A DNA stretch of 33,668 bases from Comamonadaceae bacterium (GTDB lineage: Bacteria > Pseudomonadota > Gammaproteobacteria > Burkholderiales > Burkholderiaceae_C): assembly GCA_947448325.1 (NCBI GenBank), contig CANFMK010000008.1:1-33668 (forward strand), written 5' to 3'. A program made the position numbers and the translations under genes. Shown here piece after piece: positions 18,343-27,013 of this stretch (position 1 is its first letter; the number at the start of each line of letters is the position of its first letter). The notes under the pieces are model-generated. The model was not told the DNA's origin. It did not search any database and worked only from the letters and a program-made list of their open reading frames with translations.

Positions 18343-20054
18343 TGAACGAGACCCGGATCGATCTGGGTCCATTGCGCGAACAACTGCGCAAGCCCCGCTC
18401 TCAGCTCAAGGGCCGACAGGCCTTGCCGCAAGCCCGCGCCGAGGTGCAGGCTTTGATCGGCTTGCCGCCTACTGCGGGCCATCGGCGCGATCTGCTGATC
18501 GAACATCTGCATGTCTTGAATGACCACTACCGGGGCTTGTTCGAGCGCCACATCGTGGCCTTGGCTGCGGAAATGCGCGTGCCGGTGGTCGAGGTGTTTG
18601 AAGTGGCTTCTTTCTATCACCACTTTCAGATTCTGCGCGATGACCAGACCGCACCGGCCGTCACGGTGCGGATCTGCGACAGCCTGAGTTGCTCCTTGGC
18701 CGGAGCCGATACCTTGTTGGCGCAAGTGCAGCGCGATCTAGGGGCTGGCGTCCAGGTGTTGGCTGCGCCTTGCTTGGGTCGCTGCGAACAAGCCCCCGCC
18801 GCGCAAGTGGGCCAGCAGGCGGTGGCGCAGGCCACGCCCCCCCAAATCAAGCATCTGTTAGCCAACGCGAGTGTTCTGCCCTTGGCCTTGCCCCACGCCA
18901 TCCGGTACGAAGCCTACAAGCAAGCAGGTGGTTACCAATTGGCTTTACAGGTGGCTGCTGGACTGAAAGACCCCGAGACGATCATCCAGACCCTGGAGTC
19001 TTCAGGCCTGCGCGGCCTGGGCGGTGCAGGGTTTCCGGCCGGGCGCAAATGGCGCATCGTGCGCAGCCAAGCCGCGCCGCGATTGATGGCGGTGAACATT
19101 GACGAGGGCGAACCCGGCACCTTCAAAGACCGCACCTGTCTGGAAGCGGACCCGCATCGCTTTTTGGAAGGCGTGCTGATCGCCGCCAGCGTGGTGGGTT
19201 GCGAGGCGGTGTACATCTACTTGCGCGACGAGTACCACGAAGCCCGAGTATTGCTGACCCAAGAATTGGCCGCATTGCAAGCCAACCCGCCTTGCGCCTT
19301 GCCGCGCATCGCGTTGCGACGTGGCGCAGGGGCCTACATCTGCGGCGAAGAATCGGCCATGATCGAAAGCATCGAAGGCCACCGCGGTGAGCCGCGCCTG
19401 CGCCCGCCTTACATTGCCGAAGTCGGTTTGTTCGGTCGCCCCACGCTGGAGCACAACTTCGAGACGCTGTACTGGATTCGTGAACTGGTGGAGCAGGGCG
19501 CAGAGGGCTTTGCCGCCCAAGGCCGTCATGGCCGCCAAGGCCTGCGGCGCTTCAGCGTCAGCGGGCGAGTCAAGCTGCCGGGCGTCAAGCTAGCCCCGGC
19601 CGGCATCACGCTGCGTGAACTGGTGGATGAATACTGCGGCGGCATGGCCGAAGGCCATACGCTGTACGCCTACCTGCCCGGTGGTGCCAGCGGCGGCATT
19701 TTGCCTGCCCGTTTGACCGATGTGCCGCTGGACTTTGACACCTTGCAAGCCCATGGCTGCTTCATTGGTTCGGCGGCGGTGGTGGTGCTCAGCGAACACG
19801 ACAGCGCGCGTGAAGCGGCGCTGAATGTCATGCAATTTTTTGCGCATGAGAGCTGCGGCCAGTGCACCCCGTGCCGCGTGGGCACCGACAAAGCTGCGCA
19901 ACTCATGGCCCAACCGGTGTGGGATGCCGACACCTTGCAAGACCTGGCGCAGGTGATGGGCGATGCCTCTATTTGCGGTCTGGGTCAGGCTGCACCGAAC
20001 CCGATCCGCTGTGTGTTGCAGTATTTCCCGCAAGAAGTTGGGGTGCAGACATGA
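18342..20054 (+). CDS. NAD-dependent formate dehydrogenase beta subunit, NuoE-like + NuoF-like fusion
   Basis: N-terminal thioredoxin-like 2Fe-2S (C..SC...; CLGRCEQAP), C-terminal NuoF (GLGGAGFPAGRKW, NIDEGEPGTFKDR, GAYICGEESAMIESIEG, ESCGQCTPCRVG). ATG at 18342 overlaps the boxA stop; the track start at 18339 is a TTG. Confidence 0.92.
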   Translation: MNETRIDLGPLREQLRKPRSQLKGRQALPQARAEVQALIGLPPTAGHRRDLLIEHLHVLNDHYRGLFERHIVALAAEMRVPVVEVFEVASFYHHFQILRDDQTAPAVTVRICDSLSCSLAGADTLLAQVQRDLGAGVQVLAAPCLGRCEQAPAAQVGQQAVAQATPPQIKHLLANASVLPLALPHAIRYEAYKQAGGYQLALQVAAGLKDPETIIQTLESSGLRGLGGAGFPAGRKWRIVRSQAAPRLMAVNIDEGEPGTFKDRTCLEADPHRFLEGVLIAASVVGCEAVYIYLRDEYHEARVLLTQELAALQANPPCALPRIALRRGAGAYICGEESAMIESIEGHRGEPRLRPPYIAEVGLFGRPTLEHNFETLYWIRELVEQGAEGFAAQGRHGRQGLRRFSVSGRVKLPGVKLAPAGITLRELVDEYCGGMAEGHTLYAYLPGGASGGILPARLTDVPLDFDTLQAHGCFIGSAAVVVLSEHDSAREAALNVMQFFAHESCGQCTPCRVGTDKAAQLMAQPVWDADTLQDLAQVMGDASICGLGQAAPNPIRCVLQYFPQEVGVQT

Positions 20055-20056
20055 TG

Positions 20057-20125
20057 CTGTGCAGGAGCGACGCCCCCGTCGCGAATATCAAAGGGCTCAT
20101 CGCGGCGAGGGCGCCGCTCCCACAG
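20057..20125. repeat. REP/BIME-like inverted pair of GGAGCG(A/G)CGCC...CGCGA units
   Basis: Plus-strand unit CTGTGCAGGAGCGACGCCCCCGTCGCGA and inverted unit (reverse complement) CTGTGGGAGCGGCGCCCTCGCCGCGA, with matching CTGTG/CACAG ends; lies between two formate dehydrogenase genes. Confidence 0.75.
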
Positions 20126-20136
20126 AGAGACCGCTC

Positions 20137-22926
20137 ATGAGCACCGTTCAATTCACCCTGAACGGCCAAAGTGTTGAAGCGCCTGCCGGAAAAAGCATTT
20201 TCAACATCGCCAAAAAGCTCGGCATCGCCATTCCGCACCTGTGCCACAAAGAGGGCATGACGCCGGATGGCAATTGCCGCGCTTGCGTGGTGGAGATTGA
20301 CGGTGAGCGCACGCTCGCCCCCAGTTGCTGCCGCAGTCCGACGGCGGGCATGAACGTGCAAACCGACAGCCCGCGCGCGCGAAAAAGCCAAAACATGGTG
20401 CTGGAGATGCTGTTGGCCGATTTGCCCGACCAAGGCCACAAATGGCTCGATGACCGCGCCGAGGCCCCGCACGGCGAGTTGAGCCAATGGGCCGAACACC
20501 ATGGCGTGCAGGTGCGACCGGCATTGGCTCAGCTGCGCCGCGAATCTGTACCCGCTGATGTGTCGCACCCCGCCATGGCGGTGAATTTGGACGCCTGCAT
20601 TCAATGCAACCGCTGTGAACGTGCCTGCCGTGATGTGCAGGTCAACGGCGTGATTGGCCTGGCGTTTCGCGGAGCCAGCACCCAAGTGGTCTTCGATTTG
20701 CAAGATGATATGGGCGAGAGCAGTTGCGTGGCTTGCGGTGAATGCGTGCAAGCCTGCCCCACCGGTGCACTCATGTCCAAGACCCACATGGGCGCGCAGT
20801 CGGTGGACCGGCAAGTGGATTCGGTGTGTCCGTTTTGCGGCGTGGGCTGTCAAATCACCTACAACGTGCGTGATGAAAAGATCATCAGTGTGCAAGGCCG
20901 TGACGGCCCGGCCAACGAGAGCCGCTTGTGTGTCAAAGGCCGCTTTGGTTTTGACTATGTGCACAGCCCCGAGCGCTTGACGCTGCCTTTGATCCGCAAA
21001 GCCGGTGTGCCCAAGGACCCGGCCTTGCTGGCGCGGGGGTTGGATTGGCGCGAGGTGTTCCGCGAAGCCACCTGGGAAGAAGCTTTGCACTTGGCCGCCA
21101 GCGGCTGGGTCGATTTGCGCGACCGCTTTGGCGCCAAGTCTTTGGCCGGTTTTGGCTCGGCCAAAGGCAGCAACGAAGAAGCGTATTTGTTTCAAAAACT
21201 GGTGCGCACCGGCTTTGGCAGCAACAACGTGGACCACTGCACGCGGCTGTGTCACGCCTCCAGCGTGGCTGCTTTGCTGGAAGGCGTGGGTTCGGGCGCG
21301 GTCAGCAACCCGGTGCGCGATGTGGCACACGCCGACCTGATCTTGGTCATCGGCTCTAACCCGACCGCCAACCACCCGGTGGCCGCCACCTGGATGAAAA
21401 ACGCCGCCCAGCGCGGCGCGCGCATTGTGCTGGCCGATCCGCGCATCACCGACATCGGTCAACACGCTTGGCGGACTCTGCAGTTCAAGCCCGACACCGA
21501 TGTGGCATTGCTCAACGCCATGCTGCATGTGATCGTTAACGAGAACCTGTGCAACGAAGCCTTTTTGCGTGAACGCGCCGACCACGTGGCAGCGCTCAAA
21601 GCCCATGTGCAGGCCTTCAGCCCCGAGGCCATGGCGCCAATCTGCGGCATCGATGCGGCCACGATCCGCGAAGTGGCCCGTGCCTATGCCACCAGCCCGG
21701 CCGCGATGATTTTATGGGGCATGGGGGTGAGTCAGCATGTGCACGGTACCGACAACGTGCGCTGTTTGATCGCCCTGGCCAGCCTGACGGGGCAGATCGG
21801 CCGCCCTGGCACCGGCTTGCATCCGCTGCGTGGGCAAAACAATGTGCAAGGCGCCAGCGATGCGGGTTTGATCCCGATGATGTACCCCAACTACCAACGC
21901 GTCACCGACAGCGCCGCGCACGCCTGGTTTGAAGATTTTTGGGGTCAACCGCTGGACGCTACGCCGGGCTACACCGTGGTGGAAATCATGCACAAGGCGC
22001 TGGCCGAGGACAGCGATCCGCACAAGGTGCGCGGCATGTACATCATGGGTGAGAACCCGGCCATGAGCGACCCGGATTTGAACCATGCGCGTCACGCCTT
22101 GGCCAGTTTGTCGCACCTGGTGGTGCAAGACATCTTCATGACCGAAACTGCTTGGCTGGCCGATGTGGTGCTGCCTGCCAGCGCCTGGCCCGAGAAAACC
22201 GGCAGCGTCAGCAACACCGACCGCATGGTGCAACTGGGCTTGCAGGCCATCCAGCCGCCCGGTCAGGCACGGGCCGATCTGGCCATCATCCAGGACTTGG
22301 CCGCGCGCATCGGTTTGAATTGGCATTACCGCGGGCCGCACCATGGCGTGGCCGAGGTCTATGAAGAGATGCGCCAAGCCATGGCTTGCGCCATTGGCGG
22401 CATCAGCTGGCAACGGCTTGAGCGAGAGTCCAGCGTCACCTACCCCTGCCTGACCGAGGACGATCCGGGCCAGCCCATCGTCTTCGACCATGCATTTCCG
22501 ACGCCCGACGGGCGGGTGCAATTGCGCCCAGTGGACCTGGTGCTCGCCGCCGAGCGAGTGGACGCCGATTACCCGTTTGTCTTGATCACCGGTCGGCAAC
22601 TGGAGCATTGGCACACCGGCAGCATGACGCGACGCGCCCAAGTGCTCGATGCGCTGGAACCTGCCGCCACGGCGAGTCTGTGCGGAGCCGATTTGCTGCG
22701 CCTGGGCTTGGCCGCCGGCGACCGCATCGCGGTACGCTCACGCCGAGGGCAGGTGACGCTGCAGGTGCGCCAAGACGACGGCACGCCCTTGGGCGCGGTG
22801 TTCATTCCGTTTGCCTATGTCGAAGCCGCAGCCAATGTGCTGACCCATGCGGCCCTCGACCCGGTGGCGAAAATCCCAGAGTTCAAATACTGCGCGGTGC
22901 ACATCGAAGCGGCGGTTTCGGCCTAG
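20137..22926 (+). CDS. Formate dehydrogenase alpha subunit (cytoplasmic, NAD-linked, Mo/W-bisPGD, NuoG-like N-terminus)
   Basis: 929 aa from MSTVQFTLNGQ; 2Fe-2S N-terminus, CIQCNRCERAC, CVACGECVQACPTGAL, CPFCGVGCQITYNV, active-site-region DHCTRLCHASSVAAL (Cys not Sec), GMGVSQHVHGTDNVRCLIAL. Confidence 0.94.
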   Translation: MSTVQFTLNGQSVEAPAGKSIFNIAKKLGIAIPHLCHKEGMTPDGNCRACVVEIDGERTLAPSCCRSPTAGMNVQTDSPRARKSQNMVLEMLLADLPDQGHKWLDDRAEAPHGELSQWAEHHGVQVRPALAQLRRESVPADVSHPAMAVNLDACIQCNRCERACRDVQVNGVIGLAFRGASTQVVFDLQDDMGESSCVACGECVQACPTGALMSKTHMGAQSVDRQVDSVCPFCGVGCQITYNVRDEKIISVQGRDGPANESRLCVKGRFGFDYVHSPERLTLPLIRKAGVPKDPALLARGLDWREVFREATWEEALHLAASGWVDLRDRFGAKSLAGFGSAKGSNEEAYLFQKLVRTGFGSNNVDHCTRLCHASSVAALLEGVGSGAVSNPVRDVAHADLILVIGSNPTANHPVAATWMKNAAQRGARIVLADPRITDIGQHAWRTLQFKPDTDVALLNAMLHVIVNENLCNEAFLRERADHVAALKAHVQAFSPEAMAPICGIDAATIREVARAYATSPAAMILWGMGVSQHVHGTDNVRCLIALASLTGQIGRPGTGLHPLRGQNNVQGASDAGLIPMMYPNYQRVTDSAAHAWFEDFWGQPLDATPGYTVVEIMHKALAEDSDPHKVRGMYIMGENPAMSDPDLNHARHALASLSHLVVQDIFMTETAWLADVVLPASAWPEKTGSVSNTDRMVQLGLQAIQPPGQARADLAIIQDLAARIGLNWHYRGPHHGVAEVYEEMRQAMACAIGGISWQRLERESSVTYPCLTEDDPGQPIVFDHAFPTPDGRVQLRPVDLVLAAERVDADYPFVLITGRQLEHWHTGSMTRRAQVLDALEPAATASLCGADLLRLGLAAGDRIAVRSRRGQVTLQVRQDDGTPLGAVFIPFAYVEAAANVLTHAALDPVAKIPEFKYCAVHIEAAVSA

Positions 22927-23001
22927 GACTGACACCTGCATGCGGCAGGCGCATCCGTGCGCCCAAGCAAGCCGTGGCGGCGGAGTTGTTACCATCGCCG
23001 C

Positions 23002-23568
23002 ATGAATCCTTTTTCCCAAACCGTGGCCGTGTTGATGCGGCGTGAGCGTGTCCAGGGGCCCATGGCCCGTTGGCAGCCCTGGCGTTGGGTCTTGGCCGAT
23101 GTGGTGCCGCACGAAGACCGTTTTGGCTTTGCGCCCCGTTGCTTGCTGCGCACCGACGACGAGCAGCGCTGGTTGTTTGCGGGCTTGGCGGCCACTTTGT
23201 TTCCTGACGATGGTGAAGGCTATTGGCTCAACGTCAACTCCCCCTCGCCGTGTTGGTTTGTCATGTGGCGCGTGGACGAAGAGGCTGGCGACGAAGGCTA
23301 TGCCCTGGCCCGGCCGCAAGCCGTTTCCCTGAGCTACCACGACGCAGGTCGTTGGCTGGATGCGCAAGAAACCGTGGAGCAAGTGCCTGCCCCCGAGGAT
23401 GTGGTGGCCTGGGTGCGCGCGTTTGCCCAAGACCATTACACGCCCGAGGTGAAAAGACGCCAGCGCCCCCAAAGCTTTCAGACCTTGACCGACCGCTTTG
23501 GGCAACCCGCTTCAGTCAGCACCGGTGACAGGCGCAGCCGCAAACCTGCGGGAGAGCAGGGCACATGA
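23002..23568 (+). CDS. DUF3305 domain-containing protein
   Basis: MNPFSQTVAVLMRRERVQGPMARWQPWRWVLADVVPHE; position in a formate dehydrogenase locus. Confidence 0.82.
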   Translation: MNPFSQTVAVLMRRERVQGPMARWQPWRWVLADVVPHEDRFGFAPRCLLRTDDEQRWLFAGLAATLFPDDGEGYWLNVNSPSPCWFVMWRVDEEAGDEGYALARPQAVSLSYHDAGRWLDAQETVEQVPAPEDVVAWVRAFAQDHYTPEVKRRQRPQSFQTLTDRFGQPASVSTGDRRSRKPAGEQGT

Positions 23569-24173
23569 GCGCGGCAGACCAGCCCGGTGCGGGCGGCTTT
23601 TTGGGCCGCTGGTCACAGCGCAAGCGCGATGCGCAAGCCGGCCGCCCACTGTCGCAGCCACTGCCTCCGTCCCAGCCCCAGATCCCCGCCCCGCAGAACA
23701 CCGAGGCTGCGCAGCCCTTGCCCGCTGAAAAAGAGGGCTCTATCCCCGCTGCACCGAGTTTGGAGCCGACCGCTGAGCGCGACTTGCCCACCCTGGCCGA
23801 TGCCCAAAACTTAACCCCGGCCTCTGACTTTCAGCCTTTCATGTCCGAAGGCGTGGCCAGCGAGGTGCGCAACGCGGCCATGAAAAAATTGTTCACCGAT
23901 CCGCACTTCAATGTGATGGACGGATTGGACATTTACATTGGCGACTACAACACCCCCGACCCCTTGCCGCCTGAGATGCTGCGGCAAATGGTCGGCGCCC
24001 AGTTTTTGGGTTTGTGGGACGATGAGGTCCCCAAGTCTGAAACTGTCGACCCTGCCTTACCCCTTCAAGCCCCAGAATCAGCTGCACCCCTGAGCGAACA
24101 TGACCACACTGATTTGCGATTGCAACCAAACCCAACCCCTGCAGACCCCGAGCCTGAGCCGCGCCCTGGGTGA
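23565..24173 (+). CDS. DUF3306 domain-containing protein
   Basis: GGFLGRWSQRKRDAQ N-terminus, FMSEGVASEVRNAAMKKLFTDPHFNVMDGLDIYIGDYNTPDPLP; ATGA-type overlap with the preceding gene. Confidence 0.83.
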   Translation: MSAADQPGAGGFLGRWSQRKRDAQAGRPLSQPLPPSQPQIPAPQNTEAAQPLPAEKEGSIPAAPSLEPTAERDLPTLADAQNLTPASDFQPFMSEGVASEVRNAAMKKLFTDPHFNVMDGLDIYIGDYNTPDPLPPEMLRQMVGAQFLGLWDDEVPKSETVDPALPLQAPESAAPLSEHDHTDLRLQPNPTPADPEPEPRPG

Positions 24174-26232
24174 AACGCTGACGCTGCACTCGGCTTTGTG
24201 CCGCCGTGAGGCCAGCGCGTTTCAAAAAGCCATTCAAAGCGGGCAGGACGTGGTGGTGGCGTGCACCCAAGAGCAGCGCCTGTTTTCTGAACTGGCCGAG
24301 CAAACCCCGGGGGCGGTCTCGGTTATCCAATTTGTCAACATCCGTGAAACCGGCGGCTGGAGCCAGGACGCGAAACACGCCAGCCCCAAAATCGCCGCGC
24401 TCTTGGCCGCCGCGCACCTGCCCGAGCCCGAGCCGGTGCCGGTGGTGACCTACAAAAGCCAAGGCAAGTTGCTGATCCTGGGCCCGATGGACGAAGCCGA
24501 ACGCGCTGCGGGTTTGTTGTCGGATGTGCTCGAGGTATCGATCTTTGCGCAAGGCCCCGGCAAAGCGGGCGGCGCCCAAACCCGGCGCTACCCGGTGCTG
24601 GCCGGTCGCATCACCGGCTTGACCGGTTGGCTCGGCGCCTTTGACGTGAGTTGGGAAGACAACAACCCGATCCACCTGGACTTGTGCACCCGCTGCAACG
24701 CCTGCGTGGAGGCTTGCCCGGACAACGCCATTGGCTTGGACTATCAAATTGACCTGTCGCTGTGCCAGTCGCACCGCGCTTGCGTCAAAGTATGTCAGTC
24801 GGCTGGGGCCATCGACTTTGGCCGCGTCGCCGTGGCCCACACCGAGCGCTTTGACCTGGTGTTGGACTTGCGCCCCGCTTCGGCTTCGCCCACCTTCAAC
24901 CAACACGCCACGCCGCAAGGCTATGCGCGCTGGGATGGGCAGGACCTGAAAACCCTGCTCGATTTGCGCGAGATGGTGGGTGAATTTGAGAAGCCCAAAT
25001 TCTTTGCCTACAAACAAAAACTGTGCGCCCACAGTCGCAACGAAACCGTGGGTTGCCAGGCTTGCATCGACATTTGCTCGGCTGAGGCCATTCGCAGCGA
25101 CAAGTCGCGCCAGCAAATCCAAGTCAACCCGAACCTGTGTGTGGGCTGTGGCGCCTGCACCACCGTCTGTCCTAGCGGCGCCTTGACCTATGGCTACCCC
25201 AAGGCGAGTGAACAAGGACAAAAAATCAAAACCCTGCTCAGCACCTACGCGGGGGCAGGGGGGCAGGAGGCGGTGCTGCTCTTGCACAGTCAGGGCGCTG
25301 GTCAAGCTTTGATTGGCGAGTTGGGACGGGCCGCCCAACTGCGCGTGGCTCAAGGCGTGCCGGCCCGGGTGATTCCGATGGGGCTGTGGCACACCGCCAG
25401 TTTGGGCCTGGAGGTGTGGCTCAGCGCCGTGGCCCAAGGTGCCAGCCAGGTGGTGGTGTTGACCACCGCCGAAGAAGCACCGCAGTACGCTGAAGGCCTG
25501 CAAGCCCAAATGGATGTGGCACAAAGGATTTTGAACGGTCTGGGCTACACCGGCACGCATTTCAAACTCATCCATGAAACCACGCCCTTGGGGCTGGATG
25601 CCGCCTTGCAAGCCTTGGCCCACACCCGCCAGGCCGTGCCTCAAGAGCCAGCGCGTTTTGCCGTCGCACCTGAAAAGCGGGCGACCCTGGAGTTGGCGCT
25701 GGACCACCTGATGGCATGGGCACCTTCGCCGACCTCAGCGCCGAGCCAGTCAGCCCCCGCCATTACGCTGCCTGCAGCAGGCTCCCCGCTGGGCTCGGTT
25801 CTGGTCAACAAAGACCGCTGCACCCTGTGCCTGAGCTGTGTCAGCGCCTGCCCGGCCAGCGCGCTGCAAGACAACCCGCAACTGCCGCAACTGCGCTTCA
25901 TCGAGAAAAATTGTGTGCAGTGTGGTTTGTGCGTCAGCACCTGTCCCGAAAAAGCCATCACCCTGGAGCCGCGCTTGCTGCTGACGCCCGAGCGCAAGCA
26001 GGCGGTGGTGCTCAATGAATCCCAGCCTTACGCCTGCGTGCGCTGCAGCAAGCCCTTTGGCACACTCAAAGCGATCGAAGCCATGCTCGGTAAATTGGCG
26101 GGCCACAGCATGTTCCAGGGCGAGGCCTTGGAGCGCTTGAAAATGTGCAGCGATTGCCGCGTGATCGACATCTACTCCAACCCCCAAGAAACCCGCATTG
26201 AAGATGTGCCCAGCGGCACAAAGCGACTTTGA
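24100..26232 (+). CDS. Large multi-cluster 4Fe-4S polyferredoxin associated with formate dehydrogenase
   Basis: 710 aa; CTRCNACVEACP, CQSHRACVKVC, CQACIDIC, CVGCGACTTVCP, CTLCLSCVSACP, CVQCGLCVSTCP, then CVRC...CSDC. Confidence 0.9.
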   Translation: MTTLICDCNQTQPLQTPSLSRALGETLTLHSALCRREASAFQKAIQSGQDVVVACTQEQRLFSELAEQTPGAVSVIQFVNIRETGGWSQDAKHASPKIAALLAAAHLPEPEPVPVVTYKSQGKLLILGPMDEAERAAGLLSDVLEVSIFAQGPGKAGGAQTRRYPVLAGRITGLTGWLGAFDVSWEDNNPIHLDLCTRCNACVEACPDNAIGLDYQIDLSLCQSHRACVKVCQSAGAIDFGRVAVAHTERFDLVLDLRPASASPTFNQHATPQGYARWDGQDLKTLLDLREMVGEFEKPKFFAYKQKLCAHSRNETVGCQACIDICSAEAIRSDKSRQQIQVNPNLCVGCGACTTVCPSGALTYGYPKASEQGQKIKTLLSTYAGAGGQEAVLLLHSQGAGQALIGELGRAAQLRVAQGVPARVIPMGLWHTASLGLEVWLSAVAQGASQVVVLTTAEEAPQYAEGLQAQMDVAQRILNGLGYTGTHFKLIHETTPLGLDAALQALAHTRQAVPQEPARFAVAPEKRATLELALDHLMAWAPSPTSAPSQSAPAITLPAAGSPLGSVLVNKDRCTLCLSCVSACPASALQDNPQLPQLRFIEKNCVQCGLCVSTCPEKAITLEPRLLLTPERKQAVVLNESQPYACVRCSKPFGTLKAIEAMLGKLAGHSMFQGEALERLKMCSDCRVIDIYSNPQETRIEDVPSGTKRL

Positions 26233-26283
26233 TGCCCGACGGCTCCCGTGACCGCTCCTTCGCTTGAAACCCAAGACCCACAC

Positions 26284-26910
26284 ATGACCTCTGCTTTGAA
26301 CCTGGACCCTGGCAGCGCTGCGCTGGACGAAGAGACGGCGCGCGCCGAAATTTACGGCTTGCTCTCGACCTTGTTTTACCAAGCCCCCGAGCCCGCCTTG
26401 TTGGCGCAGTTGCGCGTGGCTGTGACCGAAGCGCCCGCGCCAGGGGCTTACTTGGAAGCGTCTTGGCGCGAAGTGGTGGCCCGGACGCGCGACATGAGCG
26501 ATCAGGCGATTGCCGACGAGTTCACGGCCCTGTTTGGGGGTGTGGGCAAACCCGAGATTTACCTGTTTGGCTCGCATTATTTGAGCGGTTTTTTGAACGA
26601 AAAACCCCTGGTGCGCTTGCGCGACGACTTGGCCTCGCTGGGTTTGGGGCGCGACGAGGCCATGCGCGAAACCGAAGACCATATGGCTTATTTGTGTGAG
26701 GTGATGCGCTACTTGATTGCCGGGGATGACGTGGCCGTGGCCAATCTGACCCAGCAAAGTGCCTTTTTTGCAGCCCATTTGCAGCCATGGGTGTCGGCTT
26801 TGTGTGATGCCTTGGCCAACCACCCCCGCGCCGTTTTCTATCGCAGCCTGGCCGAGTTCACGGCCGCCTATGTGGGGGTGGAAGCTCAAGGATTCGATTT
26901 GTTGTCCTGA
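26284..26910 (+). CDS. TorD/DmsD-family molybdoenzyme maturation chaperone
   Basis: ARAEIYGLLSTLFYQAPEPALLAQL, ADEFTALFGGVGKPEIYLFGSHYLSGFLNEKPLVRLRDDLA, ETEDHMAYLCEVMRYLI. Confidence 0.87.
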   Translation: MTSALNLDPGSAALDEETARAEIYGLLSTLFYQAPEPALLAQLRVAVTEAPAPGAYLEASWREVVARTRDMSDQAIADEFTALFGGVGKPEIYLFGSHYLSGFLNEKPLVRLRDDLASLGLGRDEAMRETEDHMAYLCEVMRYLIAGDDVAVANLTQQSAFFAAHLQPWVSALCDALANHPRAVFYRSLAEFTAAYVGVEAQGFDLLS

Positions 26911-27013
26911 ATAAATTTCATGCTCAGTAAGGGTTATTACTCGGGTATCGCTTGATGGTTTTGTTACATTCACTCATCTTTGGAACTAGATCCTTAGTTA
27001 AAGGCGTAACCCC

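Noticed and set aside
19969-21606. 545-aa minus-strand ORF
   Set aside because: Antisense to the formate dehydrogenase alpha subunit; His/Val/Ala-rich shadow composition without family features.
23908-25707. 599-aa minus-strand ORF
   Set aside because: Antisense to the polyferredoxin gene; no recognisable domain.
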